DNA of 64,000 bases, from positions 1,178,001 to 1,242,000 of the forward strand of contig CAWFAP010000006.1 of the NCBI GenBank assembly GCA_963813975.1. Reading direction: 5' to 3'. A program made the position numbers and the translations under genes. The notes beneath the pieces are model-generated. The model saw nothing but the letters and a program-made list of their open reading frames with translations. It had not been told where the DNA came from and made no database searches. The DNA is from RYN-230 sp963813975. GTDB lineage: Bacteria > Actinomycetota > Actinomycetes > Streptosporangiales > Streptosporangiaceae. Of this stretch, positions 1-8,932 are shown one piece after another (the stretch's first letter is position 1; each line of letters starts with the position of its first letter).

Positions 1-765
1 CAGCCCGCCCAGCTGGTCCACTACCTGGGACGCCTTCTCGCCCTTCTCGCCGACGTCGTAGATGAAGTAGACGGTCTTCTCGATCTCGTTGTAGTCCCGG
101 CCCACGGCCTCGCAGTGGCCTCGCAGCACGTCCAGCTTCCTGGCCAGCTCCGGGCCCGGGAACAGGTTGCAGGCCTGGGCGTACTGGGCCACCAGGCGGA
201 GGGTCTTCTTCTCGCCCGAGCCGCCGATCAGGATGGGCGGGTGCGGCTTGGTCAGCGGCAGCGGTGAGTTCAGCGGCCGCTCCAGCTGGTAGTGCCGGCC
301 GTGGAAGGGGCGCTCGTCGCCACGGAACATCTGCAGGCAGATCTGCAGGGTCTCCTCCAGCCGCTCGAACCGCTCGGCGATCGCCGGGAACGGGATGCCG
401 AGCCCGCCGGATTCCTCCTCGTTCCACGCCGCGCCGATGCCAAGCCAGGCGCGGCCGCCGGACAGCACGTCAAGCGTGGTGATGATCTTCGCGAGGATTC
501 CGGGGTAGCGGTAGGTCACGCCGGTGACCAGCGTCAGCAGCCTGGCCCGCGACGTGTTCGCGGCCAGGTAGCCGAGCGTGGTGTACGCCTCGAGCATCTC
601 GTGGTCGGCCGGGCCGATTCCCTGGATCTGGAAGAAGTGATCCATCACGGCCAGGAAGTCGAAGCCGGCGTCGTCCGCGGTGCGGGCGACCGTGGCGAGG
701 TTCGCGCCGAGCCGGGGCGGGCCGTCCGGGGTGGTGAAGTCTGGGATCTGCAGGCCGAGTTTCAC
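1..765 (-). CDS. LLM-class (probably F420-dependent) oxidoreductase, 3' end outside window
   Basis: The minus-strand reading frame begins at a GTG (763-765) preceded by GAGAGG and runs off the window edge, so about 255 N-terminal codons are visible. The protein opens MKLGLQIPDF and has the bacterial luciferase-like TIM-barrel pattern: the AVMDHFFQ segment near residue 40, VTGVTYRYPGILAK after strand 3, and LDVLSGGRAWLGIGAAWNEEE, where many F420-dependent enzymes place the cofactor loop. PPILIGGSGEKKTLRL is the usual late-barrel phosphate-contact region. Homologues reduce or oxidise diverse substrates using F420 or FMN, so the substrate cannot be told. It is transcribed divergently from the hydrolase at 1035. 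Family assignment is firm; cofactor choice is inferred from the actinobacterial context. Confidence 0.85.
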   Translation of the reverse strand, partial: MKLGLQIPDFTTPDGPPRLGANLATVARTADDAGFDFLAVMDHFFQIQGIGPADHEMLEAYTTLGYLAANTSRARLLTLVTGVTYRYPGILAKIITTLDVLSGGRAWLGIGAAWNEEESGGLGIPFPAIAERFERLEETLQICLQMFRGDERPFHGRHYQLERPLNSPLPLTKPHPPILIGGSGEKKTLRLVAQYAQACNLFPGPELARKLDVLRGHCEAVGRDYNEIEKTVYFIYDVGEKGEKASQVVDQLGGL

Positions 766-1034
766 GCGGCTGCCTCTCTTCGCGCGTCTGTTTCCAGGAC
801 CAGACTCTTTCACACCCGCGGGCCCGCCACGCGAGCGCGTAACCCATCAGCGCGGTGCGTTGTGCGCGCGCGGGCGCAAGAACGCACCGCCCCTATGAAA
901 TGGGCGGGCCGGCGGCGGGGGCGCCGGAGGGCCGTTGGTGACGGTGAGTGCCGGGCTGGGACGCCGTGGTGAGCGGCCCCGGGGCGGCTGGCCTGGCGTG
1001 CCGCCACCTCCGTGGCATCGCGCAGAATGGGGGC
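766..1034. other. Divergent intergenic region
   Basis: This 269-base gap separates two divergent genes and must hold promoters for both. It is GC-rich throughout, and I see no convincing -35/-10 pair or palindrome in it. An in-frame upstream extension of the hydrolase to 948 is open but lacks a ribosome site and family similarity. Confidence 0.4.
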
Positions 1035-1826
1035 ATGACTGGACCCGTTGTGAAGGCGCTGACCCTGGTGACCGAGGACGGGATCCCCATCGACGCCGTG
1101 CACCTCCCCGGCCCCAGCGACCTGGGGTTCGTTATTGCCCATGGTTTCACCCTGTCCTGGCAGCACGGCGCGGTCTGGAAGGTGGCCAGCAGGCTGCGCC
1201 AGGCGGGCGGGGTGGTGTCGTTCGACTTCCGCGGCCACGGCCGGTCCGGCGGTCTGTCCACGGTGGGGGACCGGGAGATCAAGGACCTGGACGTGGCGGT
1301 CGCGTACGCGCGGGAGCTGGGCTACCGCCGGATCGCGGCGGTGGGGTTCTCCATGGGCGCCTCGGTGGTGATGCGGTACGCGGGGCTGGTCGGCGGCCTG
1401 GACGCGGCCGTGTCGGTCAGCGGGCCGGGGCACTGGTACTTCCGCGGCACCAAGCCGATGCGCCGGGTGCACTTCGCGGTGGAGCGCCGGGTGGGCCGGG
1501 CCATCACCCGGACCTGGCTGAAGACCCGGATCAGCCCCTCCGGGTGGAACCCAGTGCCGCTCCCGCCCGACGAAGCCGCGGCGATGATCTCGCCCATCCC
1601 GCTGCTCGTGGTCCACGGCGACCAGGACCTGTACTTCCCGCCCGACCACGGGCAGCGGCTGTACGACGCGGCGCGCGAGCCCAAGGAGCTGTGGATCGAG
1701 CCCGGCTTCGGGCACGCGGAGTCAGGCGCTGACGGGCCGCTGCTGGACCGGATCGCCGGATGGGTGCGGGAGCGCGCGCTAGTCCCGGAGACTGTCCCCG
1801 GACTCGGGGTCGAAGAAGTGCAGTGA
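1035..1826 (+). CDS. Alpha/beta hydrolase (serine hydrolase), 263 aa
   Basis: A single-domain alpha/beta-hydrolase-fold protein. The nucleophile elbow GFSMG puts Ser at about residue 106, the acid is likely Asp198 in HGDQDLY, and the base His227 in GFGHAES. HGFTLSW near residue 37 is the oxyanion-hole region and FDFRGHGRSGG the following strand and loop. Such proteins are esterases, lipases or peptidases; no lid or extra domain indicates a substrate, and there is no signal peptide, so it is probably cytoplasmic. The ATG at 1035 was chosen because the fold starts there, although only a weak G-rich site precedes it. Its last 48 bases overlap the 3' end of the convergent ABC ATPase gene. Confidence 0.85.
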   Translation: MTGPVVKALTLVTEDGIPIDAVHLPGPSDLGFVIAHGFTLSWQHGAVWKVASRLRQAGGVVSFDFRGHGRSGGLSTVGDREIKDLDVAVAYARELGYRRIAAVGFSMGASVVMRYAGLVGGLDAAVSVSGPGHWYFRGTKPMRRVHFAVERRVGRAITRTWLKTRISPSGWNPVPLPPDEAAAMISPIPLLVVHGDQDLYFPPDHGQRLYDAAREPKELWIEPGFGHAESGADGPLLDRIAGWVRERALVPETVPGLGVEEVQ

Positions 1827-2972
1827 GTCCAGGTCCACGCGCAGCCGGGCCCGCTCCCCCTCGCGGATCGTGGTCCTCGGGTCCAGCCGGGCGATGATCG
1901 CCGGGATCTGCGGGACTTCCTCGATCTCGGCCGCGTCCGGCTCGCTGTCCCCGATGGTCACCGCCGCCACCTGGAGCGGCGGCACCCCCACCGTGCAGTG
2001 CGCGTTCACCTCCGCGCCGAGTTCCTCGCGCAGCTCGACCGATACCTCGAGCACCGACTCGGGCGGCGCGTCTGGCCCCAGGGCGGCGTCCTCCAGGTGC
2101 TCCGGGCGGATCCCGGTGACGACCTTGCGGCCCAGGTACTTCTCCAGGGCCGGGTGCTGGCGGATCACCCCGGCGGGCACCCGGAGTCGGTGCGGGCCGA
2201 AGATGACCTCCGGGCCGTCCGCGCCGGGTTCCAGCGTCGCCTCGACCAGGTTCATCGCGGGCGAGCCGATGAACCCGGCCACGAACAGGTTGGCGGGCCG
2301 CTGGTAGAGCTCCTGCGGCGCGGCGACCTGCTGGAGCACGCCGTGCCGGATGACCGCCACCCGGCTGCCCAGCGTCATGGCCTCGGTCTGGTCGTGGGTC
2401 ACGTAGATCGTGGTCACCCCGAGCGAACGCTGCAGCTTGGCGATCTCGGCGCGCATCTGCACCCGGAGCTTGGCGTCCAGGTTGGACAGCGGCTCGTCCA
2501 TGAGGAACGCACGGGGCTGGCGGACGATGGCCCGCCCCATCGCCACCCGCTGCCGCTGCCCGCCGGACAGCTGCCGGGGCTTGCGGCCCAGCAGCTCCTC
2601 CAGTTCCAGGATGCGCGCGGCCTCGTCCACCCGGCGGCGGATCTCCTGCTTGGGGGTCTTGCGGTACTTCAGGCTGAACGCCATGTTGTCCCGCACGGTC
2701 AGGTGCGGGTACAGCGCGTAACTCTGAAACACCATCGCAATGTCCCGGTCCCGCGGCTCCATGTCGTTGACCGGCTGGCCGTCGACGAGGATGGTGCCCT
2801 CGGTGATTTCCTCCAGGCCCGCCACCATGCGCAGCGCCGTGGTCTTGCCGCACCCGGACGGGCCGACCAGCACCATGAGCTCGCCGTCCGCGATGGACAG
2901 GTCCAGCGACCGGACCGCGGTGGTCCCGTCCTGGTAGCGCTTGGTGATGCCCTCGAGCACGATCCTCGACAC
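1779..2972 (-). CDS. Sugar ABC transporter ATPase, MsiK/UgpC type, 397 aa
   Basis: A complete carbohydrate-uptake ATPase. Walker A GPSGCGKTT lies at residues 37-45, the Q-loop in VFQSYALYPH near 81-90, the LSGGQ signature at 135-139 and Walker B FLMDE at 156-160, followed by PLSNLDAKLR; the C-terminal ~160 residues form the TOBE/OB region typical of MalK-like subunits. In streptomycetes an MsiK ATPase can serve several sugar systems; here the gene closes an operon holding its own permeases and binding protein, so it is probably dedicated. It starts 10 bases after the lactonase stop. Its 3' end overlaps the convergent hydrolase gene. Confidence 0.93.
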   Translation of the reverse strand: MSRIVLEGITKRYQDGTTAVRSLDLSIADGELMVLVGPSGCGKTTALRMVAGLEEITEGTILVDGQPVNDMEPRDRDIAMVFQSYALYPHLTVRDNMAFSLKYRKTPKQEIRRRVDEAARILELEELLGRKPRQLSGGQRQRVAMGRAIVRQPRAFLMDEPLSNLDAKLRVQMRAEIAKLQRSLGVTTIYVTHDQTEAMTLGSRVAVIRHGVLQQVAAPQELYQRPANLFVAGFIGSPAMNLVEATLEPGADGPEVIFGPHRLRVPAGVIRQHPALEKYLGRKVVTGIRPEHLEDAALGPDAPPESVLEVSVELREELGAEVNAHCTVGVPPLQVAAVTIGDSEPDAAEIEEVPQIPAIIARLDPRTTIREGERARLRVDLDSLHFFDPESGDSLRD

Positions 2973-2982
2973 TGATGTCTCC

Positions 2983-3867
2983 CTATCCGCCGAATTGGCC
3001 CGCGGGCTGGCCCCGGACGCCCTCGACCCGGGTGTGCAGCACGTGCCCGGCCAGCGGTTCAGCGTCCCGTTGCGCCTCGGTCATGTTCTCCCAGGCCGTG
3101 GTGACGAACAGCTCGCCGAGATCCGGGCCGCCGAACGCGGGGCAGGACGGCTGGGAGACCGGCACCCTCAGCTCGGCCAGCAGCGAACCGTCCGGCGCGT
3201 ACCGGCGCACCGCGCCGCCGCCCCAGAACGCCACCCACAGGCAGCCGCCGGAGTCCACCACCAGGCCGTCCGGGATGCCCTGCGATGGCGGCGGCTGGAC
3301 CAGATCCCGCGGCGCGCCCAGCGTGCCGGCCGCCAGATCGCACGGGAAGGACCGGATCCGCGGCCGCGGCTCAGCGGAGTCGATGTAGTAGAACGTGCCG
3401 CCGTCCGGGCTCCAGCCCAGCCCGTTGGACTCCGTCACCCCGTTCAGCACCACGGCGATCTCACCGGACGGGTCGAGCCGGTAGAGCGCGCCCGCGCCGG
3501 CCCGCCGGTCCCCCGCCACCGTGCCCGCCCAGAACCGGCCCACCGGGTCGCACGCCCCGTCGTTGAACCGGACGTCGGCCAGCATGCCGGGCGGCCGCCA
3601 CGGCCCGCCGTCCGGCTGCCCGTCCACGCCGACCAGCCGGAACCCGTCCGCCGCGGCCAGCACGTACCCCCCGCCGGCCCGCGGTGCGGCCGCGCCGACC
3701 GCCACCCCGGCGGTGTGGAACACCGAGTCGCTCACCCCCGGCCGGTACCGGTGCAGGTGCCCGGCCAGGATGTCCACCCACATCAGGCTGCCGGTGGCGA
3801 CGTCCCAGAACGGCCGCTCACCCAGCTCCGCCCGCGCCGATACAGCCACATCCCACGACACGTTCAT
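2983..3867 (-). CDS. SMP-30/gluconolaconase-like sugar lactonase, 294 aa
   Basis: A six-bladed beta-propeller of the SMP-30/LRE family, which uses a divalent metal to hydrolyse aldonolactones to sugar acids. Metal-ligand positions are recognisable: Glu in GERPFWD near residue 17, Asn in TESNGLGWSPDG near the middle, and Asp in IPDGLVVDSGG. Further blades carry ADVRFNDGACDP and GRFWAGT, as in sugar-lactone lactonases. The start overlaps the permease stop by four bases (ATGA), which implies translational coupling, and the ATPase gene follows after 10 bases. With the dehydratase and dehydrogenase of the same island it suggests a non-phosphorylating oxidative sugar pathway. The actual lactone is unknown. 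Confidence 0.88.
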   Translation of the reverse strand: MNVSWDVAVSARAELGERPFWDVATGSLMWVDILAGHLHRYRPGVSDSVFHTAGVAVGAAAPRAGGGYVLAAADGFRLVGVDGQPDGGPWRPPGMLADVRFNDGACDPVGRFWAGTVAGDRRAGAGALYRLDPSGEIAVVLNGVTESNGLGWSPDGGTFYYIDSAEPRPRIRSFPCDLAAGTLGAPRDLVQPPPSQGIPDGLVVDSGGCLWVAFWGGGAVRRYAPDGSLLAELRVPVSQPSCPAFGGPDLGELFVTTAWENMTEAQRDAEPLAGHVLHTRVEGVRGQPAGQFGG

Positions 3868-4744
3868 TTGCCCATCCCCAGAGTGAGTCCCCGCACCAGG
3901 TAGCGCTGGAAGATCAGGTACACCACGATGGCAGGTACCGCGCTGATGAACGACCCGGCCATCAGCACCGGGATGCTGGACGTCCGCCCGGCCGACAGCG
4001 CGGCCAGCCCCACAGTGATCGTCCGCTGCTGCGGGTTCTGCAGGAACAGCAGACCGACCAGCAGGTCGTCCCAGATCTGGATGAACTGCAGCACGGTCAC
4101 GGTGGCGATGGCCGGCCAGGACAGCGGCAGCGCGATGCGCAGGAACGTGCGCTCGTACCCGAGGCCGTCCATCACCGCCGCCTCGATGAGGTCGTCGGAG
4201 ATACCCCGGTAGTAGGTGGCCATCAGGAACGTGGCGAACGGCGTGCCCAGCGCGACGTAGACCAGGATCGCGCCGAGGTAGGTGTTGATCAGCCCGAGCT
4301 TCCCGAGGTTCACGTACTCCGGGATGATGATCGACTGCAGCGGCACCATCAGCGCGGCCACCACGGCCAGGAACACCGTGCCGCTGCCCCGGTAGCGGAG
4401 CTTGGCGAACGCGAACCCGGCCGTGGTGGACACGGCCAGGATGAGCAGGATCGACGCCAGGCAGATCAGGGTGGAGTTCAGCAGCTCCCGGCCGACCGGC
4501 AGCTCGCGCAGCAGCTGGCTCCAGCTCACCGCGGAGTGCCCGTGCTGCTGCTCGAACTGCGGCTGGGTGCGGAACGCGTTGTTGAGCATGTACCAGAACG
4601 GGTAGAGCATGACGACCGCGATGCCCGTCATGATCAGGAAGATCATGCCGACCCGGCTGCGCCGCCGGGCCCGCAGCGCGCGCTTGGCCGGCGGGGGCCC
4701 GGACGCCGTGCCCGCCGGGACCGGGGGGAATCAGCCGCCGCCAT
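3864..4744 (-). CDS. Sugar ABC transporter permease 2, apparently frameshifted near its 5' end
   Basis: This is the MalG-like inner-membrane permease, with several transmembrane segments and an EAA loop (EAAVMDGLGYERTFLRIAL) for docking the ATPase. The intact frame can begin only at ATG 4646, inside the first membrane helix (MIFLIMTGIAVVML). The expected start is ATG 4744, which directly abuts the stop of permease 1 (TAGATG) and has GGGAGGG upstream. From there the frame reads MAAADSP and then diverges; adding one base in the six-C run (six G on the plus strand, 4723-4728) would join it to PPPAKRALRARRRSRVG ahead of the helix, a normal permease N-terminus. I therefore infer a one-base indel, either real or a sequencing error. 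The stop overlaps the lactonase start. Confidence 0.85.
4723..4728. other. Six-G homopolymer, presumed site of the permease frameshift
   Basis: Seven rather than six bases here would restore one continuous reading frame from ATG 4744 into the permease body. The five-G run at about 4692-4696 is a second but less likely position for the indel. Confidence 0.5.
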
Positions 4745-5695
4745 CTACCAGCCCTCCCCGTCCTCGGAGCGGATGAGCCTGAGCTGCACCAGCCCGACCA
4801 CGATCATGATCACGAACAGGATGATCCCGTACAGCGCGCCGGTGCCGAACTGGCCCAGCGAGAACGCCGACTGGTAGACGAAGAACTCCAGCGTGGTGGT
4901 GCCGAACCCGGGGCCGCCGTTCGTCATCACGAAGATCAGGCTGAACAGCGCCGAGAACGCGCTGATCACCGTGATCACGAACGAGAACTGCACGAAACGC
5001 TTGAGCAGCGGCAGCGTGACCCGGAAGAAGATCTGCCGCCGGGTCAGCCCGTCCACCCGGGCCGCCTCCAGCAGCGTCGGGTCCAGGGTGGCCATGCCGG
5101 TCAGGAAGATGATCGTGTTGGTACCGAGCATGGACCAGATGAACGTGATGGCCAGGGCGATCAGCGCGCTGCGCTGGCCGGCCAGCATGTCGGTCTGGAA
5201 GGTGCCCAGGCCGACCGCGCCGAGGAACTTGTTCATCAGCCCGTTCAGCGCGAAGAACTGGACCGCGACCATGCCGATGACCACCCAGGACACCGCGGTG
5301 GGCAGGAAGTACACGGAGCGGAAGAACCGCCAGCCGCGGACGTGCTCGTTCAGCAGGGCGGCGATGGCGAGCGGGATGCCGATCGCGAACGGGATCGACA
5401 GCAGCAGCAGCCCGTTGTTCTGCAGGACCCGCCAGAAGACCGGGTCGCTGAGCGCGGTGGAGTAGGTGCTCGGCCCGATCCACTGGGCGGTGAGGCCGTT
5501 CCAGTTCGTCATCGAGTAGTAGATGGCCTGCCCGATCGGGATGCCGAGCAGGGCCACCACCACGATCACCGCGGGCAGCGACAGCAGGATGCCCGCCCGC
5601 CGACGGCGCCGGGCCAGCCGGCTCCGGCGCGGCCGGGCGGGCTGGCCCGGGGGAGTGCCCCGGGCCAGCCCCGGCGTCGCTTCCGAGACGCTCAC
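4745..5695 (-). CDS. Sugar ABC transporter permease 1, 316 aa
   Basis: The MalF-like partner permease of a carbohydrate uptake system. A basic cytoplasmic N-terminus (RPRRSRLARRRRRAG) is followed by a first helix at about residues 33-57 and five more hydrophobic segments. The EAA loop reads EAARVDGLTRRQIFFRVTL, contacting the ATPase. The gene starts 7 bases after the binding-protein stop and its stop codon abuts the next permease start, so the three are co-transcribed. Nothing in the sequence gives the sugar. Confidence 0.93.
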   Translation of the reverse strand: MSVSEATPGLARGTPPGQPARPRRSRLARRRRRAGILLSLPAVIVVVALLGIPIGQAIYYSMTNWNGLTAQWIGPSTYSTALSDPVFWRVLQNNGLLLLSIPFAIGIPLAIAALLNEHVRGWRFFRSVYFLPTAVSWVVIGMVAVQFFALNGLMNKFLGAVGLGTFQTDMLAGQRSALIALAITFIWSMLGTNTIIFLTGMATLDPTLLEAARVDGLTRRQIFFRVTLPLLKRFVQFSFVITVISAFSALFSLIFVMTNGGPGFGTTTLEFFVYQSAFSLGQFGTGALYGIILFVIMIVVGLVQLRLIRSEDGEGW

Positions 5696-5702
5696 CAGCG
5701 CA

Positions 5703-7001
5703 TCACGGGTAGCTGGTCCCCCTCTGCGTGGTCGGCAGCTGGCCGAACGTGGTCTGCATGTTGGCCAGCGCGGACTTCGGCGAGATGCTGCCGTTGAGCA
5801 CCGACGGGAGCACCTTGCTGCCCGTGTTCACCACGTTGGGCTGCACGACGTTGTCCAGCATCGGATAGGCGGTCAGGTGACCCTGGCTGACGAAGTTCAG
5901 CATCTGCTGGTTCACCGGGTTGGACGTGGACGTCCCGTTGATGGCGGGGATCAGCCCGGCGGCGTTGACGATCTTCGCGGCCTGGCTGGTCGTCATGAAC
6001 TCCAGGAACTGCAGGGCCTGGGCGGAGTGCTGGGTGTAGTTCGTCATGGACAGGCCATCACCCGCGAAGTCCACCACGCCCTTGATCGGGCTGTCGGAGA
6101 ACGGCGGCACGAACGCGGCCACCTTCGAGCCGAGCGCGGCGGTGAATTTCTGGGTGTCCCAGGTGCCGTCCACCATCATCGCGGCCTTGCCGGTCTCGAA
6201 GTCGCCCAGGTTGTTGGTCTTGGTCAGCACGTCACCGTTGGTGCACCCGTTGCTCTTCAGCTTGGCCCAGCTGGCCAGCTGGGCCTGGTTCGCAGCTGAG
6301 GTCCACGGGATCTGCCCGCTGTACAGCTGCTGCCAGCTCGTGACGGGGTGCGCACCGATCATCATGTAGCTCATGTCGTACCAGGGGTAGAACTCAGCGC
6401 CCAGCGGCTGCCCGCCGTTCCCGTAGGTCAGCGGCATGTAGCCGGCGGCCTTGAGCTTCTTGCACGCCGCGAACAGCGAGGTCCAGTCGGTCGGGACCGA
6501 GCTGACCCCGGCCTTGGCGAACGCCGCCTTGTTGTAGAACCCGATGTAGAACTGGTTCTCCAGGGGGATCACGTACGGGCCGTTGGCCGCGTTGAACTGG
6601 TCGGACGTCCACCTGAGTGCGTTCGGGTTGATCCGGGCCAGTTCAGCGGCCGGGATCTTGCCCTTCAGGTTGGTCAGGAAGTCCTTGTACTGGAGGGTGA
6701 ACAGCCCGGTCCACATGACGGCCAGGTCCGGGCCGGTCTTGGACACCGCGGCCGCCTGGAGCAGGGCGAAGTAGTTGTCCGCGGGCTGGCTGACCACGTT
6801 GACGGTCACGTTCTTGTGCAGGCCCTCGAACGCCTTGGCCAGGTTCTTCAGCGCGGTCGCGTTCTGCTCGGTTCCATAGTTTTCCCAGATGGTGAGGGTG
6901 ACCGGGCCCGACGTCGAGCCGCTGCTCCCTCCGCCGCTGCTGCACGCGGCGGCCAGCAGGGCCGCCGCCGCCGTGGCGGCCAACACTTTCCAGTGCCTCA
7001 C
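5703..7001 (-). CDS. Sugar-binding lipoprotein of ABC transporter, 432 aa
   Basis: The extracellular solute-binding protein (family 1, MalE-like). A type II signal ends in the lipobox LAAAC (Cys about residue 20), followed by a Ser/Gly-rich linker, so the mature protein is membrane-anchored. VTLTIWENYGTEQNATALKNL opens the first lobe, and DLAVMWTG, PYVIPLENQFYIGFYNKAAF and MMVDGTWDTQKF are typical for oligosaccharide- or sugar-binding members. The GTG start has a strong AAAGGAGA site. It is the first transporter gene, 71 bases downstream of the dehydratase. High expression relative to the permeases is usual for such a position. Confidence 0.93.
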   Translation of the reverse strand: MRHWKVLAATAAAALLAAACSSGGGSSGSTSGPVTLTIWENYGTEQNATALKNLAKAFEGLHKNVTVNVVSQPADNYFALLQAAAVSKTGPDLAVMWTGLFTLQYKDFLTNLKGKIPAAELARINPNALRWTSDQFNAANGPYVIPLENQFYIGFYNKAAFAKAGVSSVPTDWTSLFAACKKLKAAGYMPLTYGNGGQPLGAEFYPWYDMSYMMIGAHPVTSWQQLYSGQIPWTSAANQAQLASWAKLKSNGCTNGDVLTKTNNLGDFETGKAAMMVDGTWDTQKFTAALGSKVAAFVPPFSDSPIKGVVDFAGDGLSMTNYTQHSAQALQFLEFMTTSQAAKIVNAAGLIPAINGTSTSNPVNQQMLNFVSQGHLTAYPMLDNVVQPNVVNTGSKVLPSVLNGSISPKSALANMQTTFGQLPTTQRGTSYP

Positions 7002-7072
7002 GGCTGTCTCCTTTCATTTGTGCCTCGATATCTCGGTGTCACCGCGTGGCCCGGTGGCGAAGGCCTGTCCGT

Positions 7073-8917
7073 TCAGGACCGCCCGACGACGGGTTCCACG
7101 AACCGGCGGTGTTCCTTCGTCGGGGCCCGCAGGAAGTCCAGGTCGCAACCCTCGGGTGCCTGCAGCACGTGGTCGCGGTAGAGCGTGGGCCAGCCACGCA
7201 GGTGGGGGGAGGGCGGGGGGGACCAGGCGGCCCGGCGCCGGGCCAGCTCGGCGTCGGGCACGTCCAGCGTGAGCGACCCGGCCGCGACGTCCACCGCCAC
7301 CGGGTCCCCGTCGGCGACCAGCGCCAGCGGCCCGCCGGTGGCGGCCTCCGGTGCGGCGTGCAGGAACACCGTGCCGAAGCTGGTGCCGCTCATCCGGGCG
7401 TCGGTGACCCGGACCATGTCGGTGACCCCGCCGGTGACCAGCTTGGCCGGGATCGGGATCATGCCCCACTCCGGCATCCCGGGCACTCCGACCGGGCCGC
7501 AGCCGGCCAGCACCAGCACGCTGTCCGGGGTCACGCCGAGCGCGGGATCCTCGACCCGGCGGCGCATCTCCTCGTAGCCGTGGAAAACCAGGGCGGGCCC
7601 GCGGTGGCGGAGCAGCGCCGGGGTGGCGGCCGAGGTCTTGATCACCGCACCGTCAGGCGCCAGGGACCCGCGGACCACGGCAAAGGCCCCTTCTTTCCCC
7701 AACGAAACCCCGGCCGGGCGGATCGCCCCGGAGGCGGGGGGAGCGGCGCTGGCGATCTCGCCGATCGTGGCGCCGGTGACGGTGACCGCACCGGTGTCCA
7801 GCCGGCCGCCCAGTTCCCGCAACAGCGCCGGGACCCCGCCCGCCCGGTCCAGGTCGGGCAGGAGCCCGGCGCCGGACGGTTCCACGTCGGCCAGCACGGG
7901 GATGCCCTGGCCGAGGCGGCCCAGGTCGTCGAGGGGCAGCGGGATGCCAGCCCGCCCGGCGATCGCGGCCAGGTGGATGATCGCGTTGGTGGACCCGCCG
8001 ACCGCGTGCAGCATCCGGATGGCGTTGGCGAATGCGGCGGGGGTGAGGATGGCCGACGGCCGCCGGTCCTCCCGGACGGCCTCGACGGCGCAGCGGCCGG
8101 CCGCCGCGGCCGCGGCCCGGCCCCGCGGGAAGCCGGCCGGGATCGTGGCCGAGCCGGGGATCATCAGCCCGAGCGTCTCGGCCAGGATGGCCATGGTCGA
8201 GGCGGTCCCCATCGTGTTGCAGGTCCCGGTGCCGCAGGCCAGGCAGCGTTCGAGTTCCCGCCAGCCCGCGTCGTCCAGGCGGCCGGCCCGCCGCTCGTCC
8301 CAGAGCCGCCACAGGTCGCTGCCGGTCCCGATGCGCCGGCCCCGGAACATGGCCGGTTCCCGCGAGCCGCTGGTGACCAGCAGCATCGGGAGGTCCGCGC
8401 TGACCGCGCCCATGATCGCGCCGGGCACGGTCTTGTCGCAGCCGGCCAGCAGCACGATCCCGTCCAGCGGGTAGCTCCGGATGATCTCCTCGATCTCGAT
8501 CGAGAGCAGGTTCCGGTAGAGCATCGCGCTCGGCTTCATCAGGTCCTCGCCGAGCGGGATCGAGCCGAACTCGACCGGCACCCCGCCGGCCTCCCGGATC
8601 CCGGCCCGGACCGCACCAGCCAGTTCCCGCAGCGGGAGGTTGCACGGGTTGAGGTCGCTGGCCGAGTTGGCGATGCCGATGACCGGGCGGCCGCCGTCCG
8701 CGCTGACCTCGAGGCCCGCGGAGGCCAGCGCGACCCGGTTGGCCAGCGCCACCTCATCGTCCCCGCGCAGCCAGGCGTCGCTGCGGAGTGCCGTGGCGTC
8801 GCGCTGGCCAGGATTGCGGCACGGCGCGGCAGCGTCGCGCCTGGGCGGCACCGCGCGGCGCCGTGGCGTCGCGCTGGGCGGCACCGCGCGGCGCCGTGGC
8901 GTCGCGCTGGGCGGCAC
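7073..8917 (-). CDS. IlvD/Edd-family sugar-acid dehydratase, up to 614 aa
   Basis: A [2Fe-2S]-type dehydratase of the IlvD/Edd family. The three cluster cysteines are visible: Cys92 in DLNPCNLPL, Cys160 in AGCDKTVPG and Cys233 in GTGTCNTMGTAS. The CDKT form, rather than CDKN, and the sugar-operon context favour a sugar-acid dehydratase (arabinonate, xylonate or galactonate type) over dihydroxyacid dehydratase in valine synthesis. The usual C-terminal region with TDARMSGTSFGTVFLH is present. The start is uncertain: the only GTG starts before the conserved fold (8917, 8884, 8851) lie in a 33-base tandem repeat and give an Arg/Pro/Ala-rich leader of 21-43 residues with no evident ribosome site. 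Confidence 0.87.
   Translation of the reverse strand: MPPSATPRRRAVPPSATPRRRAVPPRRDAAAPCRNPGQRDATALRSDAWLRGDDEVALANRVALASAGLEVSADGGRPVIGIANSASDLNPCNLPLRELAGAVRAGIREAGGVPVEFGSIPLGEDLMKPSAMLYRNLLSIEIEEIIRSYPLDGIVLLAGCDKTVPGAIMGAVSADLPMLLVTSGSREPAMFRGRRIGTGSDLWRLWDERRAGRLDDAGWRELERCLACGTGTCNTMGTASTMAILAETLGLMIPGSATIPAGFPRGRAAAAAAGRCAVEAVREDRRPSAILTPAAFANAIRMLHAVGGSTNAIIHLAAIAGRAGIPLPLDDLGRLGQGIPVLADVEPSGAGLLPDLDRAGGVPALLRELGGRLDTGAVTVTGATIGEIASAAPPASGAIRPAGVSLGKEGAFAVVRGSLAPDGAVIKTSAATPALLRHRGPALVFHGYEEMRRRVEDPALGVTPDSVLVLAGCGPVGVPGMPEWGMIPIPAKLVTGGVTDMVRVTDARMSGTSFGTVFLHAAPEAATGGPLALVADGDPVAVDVAAGSLTLDVPDAELARRRAAWSPPPSPHLRGWPTLYRDHVLQAPEGCDLDFLRAPTKEHRRFVEPVVGRS
8848..8913. repeat. Tandem 33-base repeat, two perfect copies
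   Basis: Two identical 33-base units occupy 8848-8880 and 8881-8913, with decayed partial units back to about 8790. The period is divisible by three and encodes the 11-residue unit PPSATPRRRAV in the dehydratase frame. The repeat sits exactly where the dehydratase start should be and reaches to within 20 bases of the upstream gene's stop. Confidence 0.9.
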
Positions 8918-8932
8918 TGAGAGGACGGGGCG

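Noticed and set aside
7073..8917. Dihydroxyacid dehydratase of valine/isoleucine synthesis (ilvD)
   Set aside because: The CDKT motif, operon with sugar transporter and lactonase, and IclR control point to a sugar-acid substrate; the gene symbol ilvD was therefore not used.
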